DNA of 64,000 nt from positions 483,948 to 547,947 of the forward strand of contig NC_045440.1 in the NCBI RefSeq assembly GCF_002776525.5. The letters are read 5' to 3'. The first letter of the stretch is position 1, and every line of letters starts with the position of its first letter. Origin of the DNA: Piliocolobus tephrosceles. Taxonomy: Eukaryota; Chordata; Mammalia; Primates; Cercopithecidae. Shown here in pieces: positions 1 to 11,790 of this stretch. The position numbers and the translations under genes were made by a program. The notes under the pieces are model-generated. The model was not told the DNA's origin. It was given only the letters and a program-made list of their open reading frames with translations, and did no database searches.

Positions 1-720
1 CAGAAGAAAAAAGGAAAGTGCTCACGACTGAACGTCATCACCTACGCTTGGCTTCTGTAGCAGGCTCCACTCTGTCCTCCCTGTTCCTGGGCCAATCCCT
101 TGCAAAGCATCCTGTAGCTTGTTTAGTTCTGTTGGACAGACTGTACTGAGCTCCTGCAATGTGCCAGGCATGGAGCTAGGGGACAGGGATGCAATGTTGT
201 ACAGGAATGAGTTCCGCAGAAGTCCCAGTCCTTCAGCTCACAGGCTCGTGGGGAAGGTGTGGCTGTCATCAGGTAACAGCATCGCAGTGCGGTGTATGGG
301 TCTTTACATGGGGTGCATTGACGACACCTAGGATGGACGCCTAGTCCAGTCTGGGGCCAGAAACCTTCCTAGAGGAGATGCTCCCTGAGACTGTCTTGCG
401 GGGCAGATGAGACTTATGCAGCCGTAGTGGAGGGAGGGAAGGCCATTCCAGACGCAGGGAACAGCCCAGCGGCAGGCATCGGGGCAGGGAGCATCATGGG
501 TCTCAGGGCTCTACAAGCAGTTATGGGTTCCCCGGAGTGTGACTCAGGATGGGGCTATGCCATGGAGGAGCAGATATGTTCCACTGAGGAACTGGGACTT
601 TACTTTGTGAGTGATGGGGGCTCATTGAGAGGTGTCAAGAAGGGGCATGGCACAGTCAGGTCCGTGTGTCAGGAGCTCATGTGAATGGAGCGCCCTAGGG
701 CAGGTGGGGTGAAGGGAGGT
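1..720 (-). repeat. L2 LINE 3' end, antisense, degenerate
   Basis: From about 120 the sequence follows the reverse complement of the L2 3' end: a gagctcctgcaatgtgccag core, then a 'ggaaggccattccagacgca' segment near 437-457 typical of antisense L2. L2 similarity may continue weakly to about 1130. No gene is seen, and short open frames here are chance. Confidence 0.65.
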
Positions 721-875
721 AGGCACCCAGGTGGGAGCTAGTGCAGGGCTGGGGAGGGGAGCTGAGGCCTTGNNNNNNNNNNCTGGGGAGGGGAGCTGAG
801 GCCTTGGCCCAGGTGGGAGCTAGTGCAGGACTGGGGAGGGGTGCTGAGGCCTTGGCCCAGGTGGGGGCAGTGCGA
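721..875. repeat. Minisatellite, about 48-50 bp unit, with gap
   Basis: The GC-rich unit ggggagctgaggccttg...gtgggagctagtgcag repeats about three times, interrupted by 10 N at 773-782. The gap probably hides more copies, since matching unit sequence lies on both sides. Confidence 0.85.
773..782. other. Assembly gap (10 N)
   Basis: Ten N inside a minisatellite. The round size suggests a placeholder rather than a measured length. Confidence 0.99.
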
Positions 876-1739
876 GAGGAGGGGCACAGATGGACGGGGT
901 AGATCTGAGGGCATCTGCGATTGGTAGGGGTGGAGATGAGGGAGGGAGAAAAGGCCATGCCAGGTTTCTGGCCTGGTTGCTTCTGCCCATTAACACAGGG
1001 AGGGGAAACTGTCTAAGGAAGAACCACGGTGCTGGAGGATCAGGAAAGATGACTTTGTTCTGGGAAGTGTTGGAGTTAAGGTGCCTGGAGTGCCTGGATC
1101 ATGTTCCACTCGTTAGGAGGTGGTCTGACCCAGGTCCTGGCATGCTCATCTGAGCCCTGAGGATAGGCCTGGGTGGTGGGCATGGTGTTGTTAGCAGATC
1201 CACAGCAGCTGGCATGGTGAGAATGGATGATACCACCCGGGTCATAGACAGAAAATTGCTGTGGGCCTAGGTGGCCGAATGGTCGGAGAAGGGGGAGGAG
1301 AAACGAGGAGCATGTGGACAATGCCACAGGAGGGTTTGAAGAACAGAAGAGAAATGTGTAGTGTTCCACACTCCAGGTCCAGAGAGACAAAGCCTGGAAA
1401 GAGTGCCGTACGCGGGGAATCAGCACGTACACGGTGTCCCTCGCCAGTGCAGTTTCAGTGGAGCGGGAGGAGGAAAGGAACAACACAGCGGGGTAACCTT
1501 CCATAAATGGGGACAGGGCATTTGGACCCCAGGAGCCAGGAGGAGGGGGGATGAGATAAAAATGACAGAGTCAAAATATTGGAGTCAAACAGGTGAGGTC
1601 CGTATCACTCTGTTCAAACCCAGCCACATGTTCATCCTGGACTGAAACCCAGGCTCCTCAGTCCAAGCCTCGGTGGTCCCAGGAACTGGTCCAAGCCTGC
1701 AGTTGGAACTTTCTGGAGAGAGATCGCCCTCTACTTCCC

Positions 1740-2070
1740 CATAAGCTTCCATCCCGCAGATTAACCTGAGCACGGATCATTCCCCTGCCTCTGCACTTTT
1801 GCTGTTCCTCATCTTGGAACCCCCTTCCAAGACCTCTTTGTCCCGCCAAGTCCCATCTACCTTTCAAGGCTGACACCCTGCCTCACTTCCTTTGGGAGGT
1901 CCTCTCTGTCTGCTCCAGCGAAAACCATCTCATACCCTCACACCCTCAGTAATGGTGAGCCCAGCCCACTTTTTTCTTTCCCACACAATTGCGATGTCTC
2001 CCCAGTCAGACCAGCCTCTTCAGTGCTGGATGCTGAATCTTGTATTTTCTTTTTTTACCGTCCCCAGACT
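1740..2070 (+). repeat. L2 LINE 3' fragment, sense
   Basis: The stretch 'ctctgcacttttgctgttcc' followed by 'cccttccaagacc' and 'cctcacttcctttgggaggt' follows the L2 3' consensus in the forward direction, with heavy divergence. Confidence 0.65.
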
Positions 2071-3290
2071 GTCTAGCCTCTGACCCAGGGTGGGACTTCA
2101 TTGGCCGCAGAGGGGAATCTCAAAGTTAGGCAGTAAGGCCCTGGGGCTGCTTTCCAGGGCCTGGCACACAAAGTTCGGTCTCCTGAACTCAGCACATCTC
2201 CGCTGTCTTCCCCAGCACCGACCTCAGAGAGCGGGAGGGATGGGGCAGGTCCAGGCCTTGCCGCCCGTGGTTGGAGAGCCTGACACACACAGCCCAGGCT
2301 TTGCTGCAGTGGAGGAAAGGGCAGGTGCTTCCCGGGGAGCCTAGTTCTCTTTTGAGGGGTGACGCCAGAGCCTGTTTGTGGGGAGCAGCCAACAGCACGC
2401 TGGATGTTCTGTGCACATAATCTCATTTAACCTTCACAGTCTGAATTGTTCTTATTCTCAAACGCCTGCCGTGAGAGTGAATCCTCAGGGCTTGGCCAGC
2501 TGTTAGTTGTAGGCCGCAGAAGCAGCATTAGCTGATAGTTAAGACAGGAATGACTTTATGAGAGACATGAGTGAGCTCCAGACTCACCGAACGATGGGGA
2601 CACAGGCTCTGGGGTGATCTTGCAGGAACGACTTTCTGAGCCTTCTGGAACTGGCCTGGTCAGGAGCCAGGTTGCGAGACCCTGGCCCCACGTGGCCTCC
2701 GCTACAATCCAAGTCCCGTGCCCATGTGCCCTGCAGCCTCAGAGGCTAGGAAACAGCTTTTTTGTGTGTTTTGCTTTTTTTTTTTTTTTTTGTCTTGTTT
2801 TGTTTTAAATTCTACATTGGGAAAGTGGATTTATAATAAAGAAACCATAAAAACGTGGAGAGAACGTTCCCAGGGGTTTGGTCAGCCTTGCACAGCCGTC
2901 CTATCTGAGCTGTACCTCAGGCAGACCCAGCACATTTTCAGATTCGCCAGCGAGGGAAACTAAAGCTCAGAAAGGCAAACTGACAGCTGGTTTTGAGGCA
3001 GCTGGGATCCAGACTGTGATGTGAAGGTTCCACTCTTTCCACGTGGCTTGGAGGATTAGGCTGTCAAAGCGGAAGAGTGACAGTGGCTTTGACAGAAACA
3101 GGGAAGAGCGGGCTGGCTCCTGTGGGGATGGCGATGGCTCACGTTTAAAGATATCAAAAGCGCTGTTGGGATTCAGGTAGCCACATCCGACAAGCAGTTG
3201 GAGGTTGAGATTTGGAGGCATTTAGCCTGTCTTCCTGGCCTTGGAGAGAAGTTCTGAACAAAACGCCTCTATGAATTGAGTCTCAGGATC
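2071..3290. other. Intergenic, no gene seen
   Basis: Apart from a possible MIR scrap around 2400-2530 and a T-rich tract at 2770-2810, I recognise nothing here. Open frames are short and have no protein-like composition. Confidence 0.6.
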
Positions 3291-3299
3291 TCTACGTTT

Positions 3300-3456
3300 C
3301 TCAACACACATGCACACACATGGACACACGCAGGCACACACATTAGCATACAGACAGTGACACATGCATACACAGGGACACAAGGACACATGCACATACT
3401 TGCATATACAATGATAAGCTCTGACACACACACCTGACACACACATGCGCCCACAT

Positions 3457-3511
<55 letters not shown>
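3300..3511. repeat. CA-rich array ending in (GC)n(CA)n
   Basis: A degenerate ACACA-rich stretch leads into a perfect alternating purine-pyrimidine run from 3452 to 3511: catgtg, then (gc) repeats, then about 21 CA units. Confidence 0.95.
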
Positions 3512-3514
<3 letters not shown>

Positions 3515-4380
3515 AACTTCGACAGCCTGTGGCTGTAGAAGTGCTTCCAAGGGCCTTTCTTTCTTGTCCTTGTCTGGAGTTTTCAGCACTTGGAAAATGT
3601 CAGGAGTGGGAGGCGTTTCGGTCTTGGCTTAGGGTGAACTCCCTCCACATATTTGGAGAGTGTCCAGGCCCTGCAAGCCGCCCACAAAGCAGATAACAGT
3701 GACCTTGCTGCTGAGGGAGGACGGCCCCGCAGAGGCCAAGGAGCTGCGCTGGCAGAGCTGAGGTTACCTCTCCTCCCTGCTGCACCTGGGCCGGCTCTGA
3801 TGTTAAAGACACCCCCGCCCTCCGGTCCCCATCCCCGATTGGGCTCCCGGCCTTCTTTGTGCCGGAAACACAAGGCCCAGCTCTCAGGGAGGCAGTGAGG
3901 GCAGAGCACTGCTCTGCTGGCCCGGGTGGAGAACAGCCCAGCTCTCCCCTAGGAGCTGCAGGCTGAGGTCTGACTCCAACCCCCTTGCCTTTTTGCAGGC
4001 CCGAAGCAGCTTCTCCAGGATGGTGACAGATTTTCCAAGACCCCAGCTGCAGCTTGACTGGTGCGTGTATGTGTGGGTGTCCACAGGTTGAGCTGACCCT
4101 GAGAGTCCTGGTGCCAGAGGGCTGTGGAGGTCATGTCATCCCAACAGAACACCCTCTGCTGGCATTCCTGTCAAGGGGTCATCCTGCCCCATTCCGGGAG
4201 CTCACTGCTGCCGGGGCAGCCTATGGATGGGGGAGCCTCTCCAGGTTTCTGCCTCTCTGTTGCTTCCACTTACTGGCCCTAATTGCACCTCTTGAGCTAC
4301 GCAGATTAGGACTAGCCCTTCTTCCACATGACAGCCTTTCACATACGTGAAAACAGCTGCATTCATGCATTCAGCTACAT

Positions 4381-4455
4381 CTAGCTTTGAAGCCCTCCCT
4401 GGTCAGCCAGCTCCCTCTCTTTGGCCCCTATTTGCAAGTTAGGGAAAGTTCAAGT
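4381..4455 (+). repeat. Dispersed duplication, copy A
   Basis: A segment beginning ctagctttgaagccctccct is repeated at 5588-5660 with about 90% identity. Copy A abuts an antisense L2 stretch. I do not recognise the family. Confidence 0.8.
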
Positions 4456-4715
4456 CTGATTGGGTGCCAGGCCTGGTGCTGGGAGCTGGGGACAGACACA
4501 TGGTTTGATACAAGTAGTTGGTGGCCTAATGGAGGAGGCAGACAGCAGGCTCTGGTCAGCGTGCTGAGCCTGGGGGAGGGACAGCAAGCCTGCAGGAGGA
4601 CATGCAGGAGTTGGGGAGCTGGGGGCCTTAAGGTGCTCCAGACAGAGGACACAGGATGCACAAAGGCTGGGGTTGCAGCACAGTGCCCTGACCTGCAGGT
4701 GGTTCAGAATGTGTG
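4456..4715 (-). repeat. L2 LINE fragment, antisense
   Basis: The segment gtgccaggcctggtgctggg with the following ggacagacaca matches the reverse complement of the L2 3' end; it runs up to the L1 fragment. Confidence 0.65.
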
Positions 4716-4730
4716 GGTCTCAAGCAAGCC

Positions 4731-5262
4731 TGCTGGGTATCACCCAAAGGAAAATATATCGTTCTACCAAAAAGACATCTGCACTTGTATGTCCATTGCA
4801 GCACGATTCACAATTGCAAAGATATGGAATCAACTTAGGTGCCCATTAGCAGTGGACTGGATAAAGAAAATGTGGTACATATACACCACGGAATACTATG
4901 CAGCCATGAAAAGGAAGGAAATCACGTCCTTTGCAGCAACATGGGAATGCAGCTGGAGGCCATTATCCTAAGCCAATTAATGCAGGAACAGAACCAAATA
5001 CTGCATGCTCTCACTTGTAAGTGAGATAAACCTTGGGTACACATGGACATAAAGATGGGAACAATAGACACTGGAGACTTCAAAAGAAACGGGAGGGTGA
5101 GAGGGGCAACGGCTGAAAAGCTTTCTATATGCTACTATGTTCACTGTCTGGGTGATGGGATCCACAGAAGCCCAAACCTCAGTATCATCCAATATACCCT
5201 TGTAACAAAGCTGCACTTGTATCCCCAAACCTAAAATTAAAATTAAGTGAAAAAGAAAATAT
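4731..5262 (+). mobile_element. L1 LINE 3' end (ORF2 C-terminus and 3' UTR), 5'-truncated
   Basis: The sequence from tgctgggtatcacccaaagg through 'gtggtacatatacaccacgg' to 'catgctctcacttgtaagtg' is the end of L1 ORF2 plus the 3' UTR, closing in an A-rich tail (aaaattaaaattaag). The open frame retains ORF2-like residues such as IYTTEYYAAMKRKEI. It is a primate-age L1 (L1PB/L1MA-like by wording), incomplete and immobile. Confidence 0.9.
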
Positions 5263-5587
5263 GAGTTACGAACAGCTGCAGGGCATCAGGGCATTGCCTT
5301 ATCCTGAGGACCATGGCAGGGGGTGGAGGTTGGCAGCTTTCTGAAGTATTTTCAGCAGGAGGTGCAGAATTAGGTGCAAGTTTAGGTGGAGAAGGGGTTT
5401 CAGGGGCTATCCAGTGGTGTGGGCAGAGTCCGGCACCGGGGACTGCAGTGGCTCTGGCGAGAGGTGGTGGTGCCTAAGTGCGAGTTGTGGCAGTGGCCAC
5501 GGGGCTGGGGAGCTGTTGGTGGAGTTGGGCAGACCAAGGCCTCTCTCTGGCCATGGAGCTCCAGAGTCCGCACAGATGTCTACGGAT

Positions 5588-5660
5588 CTAGCTCGAAGCC
5601 CTCCCGGTCAGCCAGCTCCCTCTCTTTGGCCCCCATTTGCAAGGTAGAGAAAGTTCGAGT
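5588..5660 (+). repeat. Dispersed duplication, copy B
   Basis: This matches 4381-4455 apart from two single-base indels and several substitutions. It lies on the far side of the L1 fragment, 1.2 kb away. Confidence 0.8.
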
Positions 5661-6800
5661 GCGGTGCTCAGGATGGAAGCAGACTTCTAGGTAATGTTTG
5701 GCACTTTGTTTTCCTCCTCCTCATCTCTGTCTTCTCTGCCACCAAGGTTGACACTAGTGGCTTGGTAACCACAGAGCACAGTCGGCTTCTACAGAACTCA
5801 CAGTGTCTCCTGAAGACCCCAAACCTTCGCCATGCTGTCTGTTTCAAACCCACACTCCCTCTGCCCCCACTGTGGAGCTCGGCAGTTGGTGTCTAGTGCT
5901 CTAGTGCTCAGTAACAGGAACCCACGTTTATGATCCTGCTTTACATTATCCCCATGAGATTCAATTTTCTTCAATTCAAGTCCTCCCACCTGCACTGCAT
6001 TCTCCTTTAAAGCAGGAGCCCTGGCTCAGAAGCCACAAGGCTTGGCCTCTGGATTGATTTGTGACTTTCAACCTTAGTTCCATCTGCTTGTAAAAACATA
6101 AGTCATGCCCTTTTTCCCTCCCAAAAGTTTTCCTAGAAGTTGCTGCCTGGGATATTTTTCATTCCATCTTGAGGGGTAACTTGCTAGTTGTGTGGAGCAG
6201 TGAGGCAGCTGGGGCCGTCTCTGTCCATCTTCCGGCAGCCCCCAGGGGGACCTCAGGCCGCCTCTTGGGGCCCACTGGGCAAACTCAGGGAAAAACAGAG
6301 TCTGCCTGGCCCACTCTCTTGAAGTACCTCCACCTGGGCCTGCGCAGCTGCCAGCTGGCTTGAGGCATGGTGGACCCGCTCTTTTCTGGGACCTCCGAAA
6401 GGCCACGTGAGTGCGATAGGAGTGTGTGTGTGAAGTGGGGGTCAGGTTATTAGGGGTGGAGGGAAGGGAGCTGTTTGATTAATGGGTGTCCTGTGAACCT
6501 GCACATTTGCCCAAGGCTGCATTCCTGGGCTTTCAAACCCGGGCAGTTTGATAAGCTGGGACCAAAGTCCTCTTTCCACCCAGCAAGAAGAGCAAACAGG
6601 GCCACTCACTAATCCCAGCCCTGGCCTCTGGGGCCGTCTCTCAGCAACCAGCTAGCCAAGTGGCCTTTCACAAGCTAATCAATGAGCATCCCTGGGACCT
6701 CTGGGAGGCCTGGCCAGCTTGCCTTAGTGGGGCAGGAGGGAGGCCAGGCTCACCTGACCTCCAGCATGCAGTCTGAAGGCCTGTGCTTAGCCAGCTAGGC
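5661..6800. other. Intergenic, no gene seen
   Basis: Mixed-composition sequence without a repeat or gene I can identify. Confidence 0.55.
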
Positions 6801-6809
6801 CCTCCATGA

Positions 6810-7115
6810 TGGCAGCACCTGCTGTCTCTACTGCTCCTTCCTGCAATCATTCCCACCAGGGCAGCTTCTCAGCCAGGCCTTCTCCGTTCCTCCAGTGCCC
6901 GACTAGAATGCTCTTCTCAACTTCCATAGCTCCTTCCCTAATCTCCCTCCCCCAGGAAGCTTTCCCTTACCAGCCTCCAGGGGGTGCCCCCTTCCCTGCA
7001 TCCCTACTACCCCGGAGCCCTGGATTATGGTTTAGCACCAGACACTTCTTCAGTCTGTTCCTGTGTGTTGGTTTGGTATTGCCAACTAGATTGTAAGCAC
7101 CTTGAGGGTAGGACT
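6810..7115 (+). repeat. L2-like LINE 3' end, sense
   Basis: This carries the pattern of an L2/CR1-type 3' end: a pyrimidine-rich 'ttccctaatctccctccccc' segment, then 'agattgtaagcaccttgagg' near 7088-7108. Confidence 0.7.
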
Positions 7116-7719
7116 TCAATTTTGGGATCGTCCCCAGTGGGGGGCACACTGGTAACTTTGGAAGGATGATATTGGTGAGGGGTGGGCTTGTGGGAACAGG
7201 GGCAGATCCAGGGGTAGAGGCAGGCAGCTCTGAGGCCGGGGACCTCAATCCCAGTCAGATGTGGAGGGGAGGCTCTGGGAGGTAAAAGGCAGCCGTGGAG
7301 TCAGGACTGGGGCAATGTTTATTTCTGGGGAGTCACAGTAGGTACCTGTGGGGCATGGGGGTGGGGCCCAGCCTGCCTCCATCCTCCACTCTAGCCTCTG
7401 AGAACTGCTTCTCTCCTTGGTGGGGCCCAAGCGATGGAACTGCATCTGTGTCTGCACCACTGGCTCCTTGTTCTTGACTACAGACGATTTGGGTTGGGAT
7501 GGATCCCGGAGGGCCCTCCAGATTCTCTTCTCTGGAGACTTGGGCTTGGGACTGAGAGAGACACATCTCCATCTCTGGGTGTTCGCCTCTGATAAGATGC
7601 AACCAGCTATGGGCTGTCTGCAGTGAGGAGCAGTGGGAAACAGACCGCAAGACAGAAGGAGGAGGCAGAGATGCACAGAGGAGCTGAGACCAGAAACTCA
7701 TAGCCCAGCTTGCAGATAC

Positions 7720-7900
7720 TTTTGCTTCATATATCATCTAAACCAACCCTCACTGCCCTTCTAAGAGGTGGGTACTGTTAAGATCCTTTTTTATACATGG
7801 GGAGAATCGGGCTTAGAGAAATTAAGCAATTCGCTAAAACACACACAGCCAGTAAGAGGCAGACTTGAACCCCATCCTGCTGAGTTACAGAGTCCAAGTG
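7720..7900 (-). repeat. MIR SINE, antisense
   Basis: The segment gagaaattaagcaattcgct, then cacacacagccagtaagagg and agacttgaacccc, is the antisense MIR core. Confidence 0.8.
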
Positions 7901-8036
7901 TAACATTTCTCCTACCTTTGCTTCCGGCAGTTTTGTAGATCCAGGCCCTGGTCTCTCATGAGAACTTTCTCTGCATCTCACACTTCAGTTCCACAAGATA
8001 TCAGAAGAACTGTGACCAACACTACCGTAACAAGGT

Positions 8037-8086
<50 letters not shown>

Positions 8087-8096
8087 NNNNNNNNNN

Positions 8097-8143
<47 letters not shown>

Positions 8144-8400
8144 ATCTATCTATCCATTCATTTATTCACCCACTCATCCATCTATCCATCCAATTTATCC
8201 ATCCATCCATCCATCCATCCATCCATCCATCCATCCATTCATCGTCCTCCATCCATCTATCTATCCATCCATCAGTTTATCCATCCATCCATCATCCATC
8301 ATCTATCCATCCACCTATTCATCCATCTATCCGTCCTTCCATCCATCAGTCATCCATCCATCCATCCATCCCTATCTACCTATATAGTAGCTAGCAAGTA
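8037..8400. repeat. TATC then CATC tetranucleotide array, with gap
   Basis: Perfect (TATC)n runs on both sides of a 10-N gap (8087-8096) up to about 8143, then imperfect CATC units to about 8372. The open frame across it is low-complexity and not a gene. Confidence 0.97.
8087..8096. other. Assembly gap (10 N)
   Basis: Gap inside the TATC array, with identical repeat on both sides; the true length is unknown. Confidence 0.99.
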
Positions 8401-8569
8401 GCAATCACTTATTGAGCCCTGCTGTGCACAAAACACTACAACAGGTGCTGTGATGTTCTCAGTTCTACCTACTGGCACAGATGATGAGGGATGGCAGATG
8501 ACTACTGTCTAACTATGTGGTACAGACAGACAACAGGGTATCTATTAAAGTGCCCATGTAGAAATTACT

Positions 8570-8715
8570 GCAATTGCAGATTCCTTGACCCTTCCCAGGG
8601 ATTCTAATTCAGAACAGGAGAGGAGCTCAGGAATCCACTTTTCCAACAAATTCTTCAAGGGAGTCTGATGTAGGTGATCCATAGAGCACACCTTGTAAAA
8701 CAGCTGCCTGGAGAG
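8570..8715. repeat. MER5A-like hAT-Charlie fragment
   Basis: The order 'ttctaattcagaacagg', 'aatccacttttccaacaaat', 'acaccttgtaaaacagctg' resembles the interior of MER5A-type elements. It is divergent and the terminal repeats are not clear. Confidence 0.5.
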
Positions 8716-9230
8716 TCTTGTTCAAAGGGATAGAGGGTCAATGAGACCTGAGACAGTCAGGGAAGACCACCTAGGTCGAGGCCAGGCACCCTCACATCCG
8801 CTAGCAGGGCCTGGAAAACCCTGGGAAAGAGTGGTGGGGTGAGGGGAGAGAGACCAAGGTCAGTGGACAGCCTGGGCAACGGCCCCAGGGTCTTCCCATG
8901 GTGGTGAGGGGCAGCCACTAGGGCAGAGGGTAATCTGTAGGAAGCTAGGTGAGCAGAAAAAGGCTATGGTCAGCTTTTGCTCAGTAACCACGATGTCACA
9001 AATGCAACAGCCAAAAAGTGCTCTGCCTACTTAGCCTCCGTGGAATTGGGAGTCCTTCCACATGCATTTCTGGGGACTAAATGGACCTTCCATGGTGAAG
9101 AGGAAGGAACTTGTGTCTAATGCCTGGTCCAGGACTAAAAAATAAAAAAAACACTTAGTGAAATTAGGGTTTCAGTGGGGATGAGAATGGTCAGAAACCC
9201 TGGCGATCTTGGGCTGAACTAGGACTGACA
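8716..9230. other. Intergenic, no gene seen
   Basis: No repeat family or coding sequence is recognised. Confidence 0.55.
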
Positions 9231-9235
9231 GATCA

Positions 9236-9632
9236 TCGCATCATCATCATCATCATCGATTATCAATGTCATCATAATTGTCAATGATTATTAATGTCAT
9301 TATCATTGTCAATGATTGTCAATGTCATCATCATTATCAATGATTATCAATGTCATCATAATTGTCAATGATTATTAATATTATCATTGTCAATAATTGT
9401 CAATGTCATCATTATCAATGATTATCAATGTCATCATTATCATCAATGTCATCATTATCAGTGACCATCAATGTCATCATTATCAGTAACCATCAATGTC
9501 ATCATTATCAGTAATGATCAATGTCATCATTATCATAACCATCAATGTCATCATTATCAGTAACCATCAATGTCATCATTATCAGTAATCATCAATGTCA
9601 TCATTATCAGTAATCATCAATGTCATCATTTG
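9236..9632. repeat. AT-rich minisatellite with 25-bp unit
   Basis: It opens with (ATC)n, passes through degenerate gattatcaatgtcatcat units and settles from about 9440 into a regular 25-bp period (catcaatgtcatcattatca plus gtaac). Confidence 0.93.
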
Positions 9633-9688
9633 CTGTGGCCCACATGCCACGTGCTTTCCAGGCACGCTCTGTTGCCTCCTCACAGCAG

Positions 9689-9792
9689 CGCCATTCTGCA
9701 GAAGGGAAGCTAGAACAGCGGGGCATCCCACAGCTGTCCACGCCATTCTGCAGAAGGGAAGCTAGAGCAGCGGGGCATCCCACAGCTGTCCA
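9689..9792. repeat. Tandem duplication of a 52-bp unit
   Basis: 9689-9740 and 9741-9792 are identical except for one base (gctagaacag versus gctagagcag). The near identity implies a recent event. Confidence 0.96.
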
Positions 9793-11079
9793 GACAGTAA
9801 GGAATCAGTGTCACCTGCTCTCAGGCTGTCTCTTGGCACAGCCTCCAAACCACCCCAAGGGATAGAGATTTATCTGCTTATTACCGAGGAAATCCCCCAC
9901 CTTCCTCAAAACACATTGCTCTGTTCAACTCCCTCCAGGACTCTCTAGGCCTGGACATGACGCCAGGGGGTGCCCAGTGCGAGGGTACCCATGCTTGGAT
10001 GGTTCTGGGCTCACTTTTCCTGCAGAGCAGCCCCTACTTGGCGATGTCTCTGAATCAACCCCCACCTCACCTCTGCCAGCCCCACCTCATCTGGCTTTCC
10101 CCAGCCTCCCTCACCGTCTCCAGCAAAACCCTACCTCCCCAGCCTGCCCTGGGGGGCCACTCTCTCCCACTCCTTCCTTATTAGCCTGCATGAAAAGAAA
10201 AGGAATTTCTTTTGCAGTTTGTCCTCTGAACAGCCTCCGAAAAGAGTTGAAGGACGTGCTGCAAAGTGTGAAAAAAACAGGGCCTGAGCTTGCCAAGAGG
10301 GCCCAGGTGGTTCCTTTAATTATGTGGAACAGCCCCCTTTTCATGGAAAATTTTCTACTCCAACACCTGTGGCCATTACAGGCGCCCTCGGCTCTTTTCT
10401 ACCCTGGGTCCCAGGGGTCACTCCCCAGCCGAGGCTGGCTGCCAGCTCCGGTCATTACTCCTGTGCCCTCCTCTCTGCCTTCCTCGGCCCTTCCCAGCCC
10501 AGCTCTGCTCTGCCCCAGGCCTGCTGGGTGCAGGCATGCAGTCCTGCCTGGCTTCCCTCACCTCTCTGCAGTTTCTGAAACGAACACTTCAGCGAGACCA
10601 GGTTCCCCCGCTCCTGCACTGGTTGCTCTCTGAGGCTTCTTGGGACAGGTCCGTCTCTGTCCTCTGCCACCTCTGACTCTCTGCTTCCTCCAGAATCTTC
10701 TTAGGCAGGCTCACTTCCCCAGACCCTGGAGATGCTCCAGTGCCTTCCGTCCCCCAGGCTTCCATCCCCCAGTGCCCTGTTCCTCCTCTCAAGTCAGAGA
10801 CGGGGAAGCCCTGGAGAAACAACCCCACCAGCCCTCTTTTGATCCGCTGTTCCTCTGCATGTCCAGTTTTCGTTTTCAGATTGTGTATGCTGATTTGGGT
10901 TTGCAGTTGATAATCAGTGTGCTTGGGATAGCGCACAGCCCCCTCCCCACCATTCTTTGTTGAGTAACTGGGATGCAGAAGGGTGAAGAGATTCCCTTAA
11001 AGTTCTGCAGTGTCTGCCAAGAAAGGGAAGGACTGGGAATAGACTGTGGAAGCCAGACCTCCCGAACGACTTGCCCCAG
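9793..11079. other. Intergenic, no gene seen
   Basis: C-rich sequence. A 218-codon open frame at 9977-10633 is Pro/Ser/Leu-rich, lacks recognisable domains and has no splice or promoter context. Confidence 0.5.
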
Positions 11080-11790
11080 CTTTCTCTCCCCATCTCCTTA
11101 CTTGCTCCCCCAACCTTGCCTCCCCCATCACGCTGCAGACACAGTTCTTACTCAGGCCACTGGTGACCTCAGTGTCTCTAAATCCCGTAGACATTTTCTC
11201 TCCTCATCTTGTCTTCTCGGCAGTATTGGACACTGTCCCTTCCCTCCGCTGCTTGGGACATTGTCTTCCTCTGCATCTGTGCGTCCTCCTGCTCCTTGTT
11301 TTCCTTACCACACAGGCCAGTTCTTCTTTGCAGGAAGCCTTTTCTCCAGTACTTGAAAGCTGGCGCTCCTCCGGGCTCAGGTCTGGGTTCTCTTCCCATT
11401 CTCAACTTTCTTCCTTTGCAAGCTCATCCTGACCTGCTGCTTCTACCACCATCCACGTGTCTCCAGCCCTGCGCTCGCTCTCCTGTGTGCTCCATTCACC
11501 TCCTTTCTGATGTCATTTGGATGCCACAAAGACACCTCAAACATAACTTGCCTAGAACTGAATCCATGATATTCCTCAAGACTCCAGTGTTGCACAAGTC
11601 CACAGGCGTCGTTGAGCAAAGTGGGGCCCCGCTCGTCACCCCAAACCTGCTCCCCTTGGTACTTCTGAACCCACTGAATAGGGCCAACCAAACGGGGCTG
11701 CAGGCTGGAAATCTCAGAGTCATTCTCAATGCCTCCTCCTCTCTGTCCCCTGCCAGATGTAATCTGTCCCCGGTCCCCTGTCCTGTGTGA
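11080..11790 (+). mobile_element. L2 LINE ORF2 fossil, sense
   Basis: The order of phrases follows the L2 coding 3' region: 'gtattggacactgtcccttc', 'ggctcaggtctgggttctct', 'gatgccacaaagacacctca', 'acttgcctagaactgaatcc' and 'gaaatctcagagtcattctc'. It explains the fairly long pyrimidine-rich open frames here (up to 193 codons), which are fossil remnants rather than genes. Confidence 0.8.

Noticed and set aside
3222..3589. Cys/Val-rich open frames on the minus strand
   Set aside because: Translation of the CA/GC dinucleotide tract.
4387..4971. 194-codon open frame
   Set aside because: Its C-terminal half is the end of L1 ORF2 and its N-terminal half is antisense L2, so the fusion is accidental.
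7958..8401. LSIYLSIY-repeat open frame
   Set aside because: Translation of the TATC/CATC microsatellite.
9977..10633. 218-codon open frame
   Set aside because: Low-information Pro/Leu/Ser composition, and no conserved motif is seen.
11209..11790. 193-codon open frame
   Set aside because: It lies within an L2 ORF fossil in a pyrimidine-rich stretch; it is a transposon remnant, not a gene.
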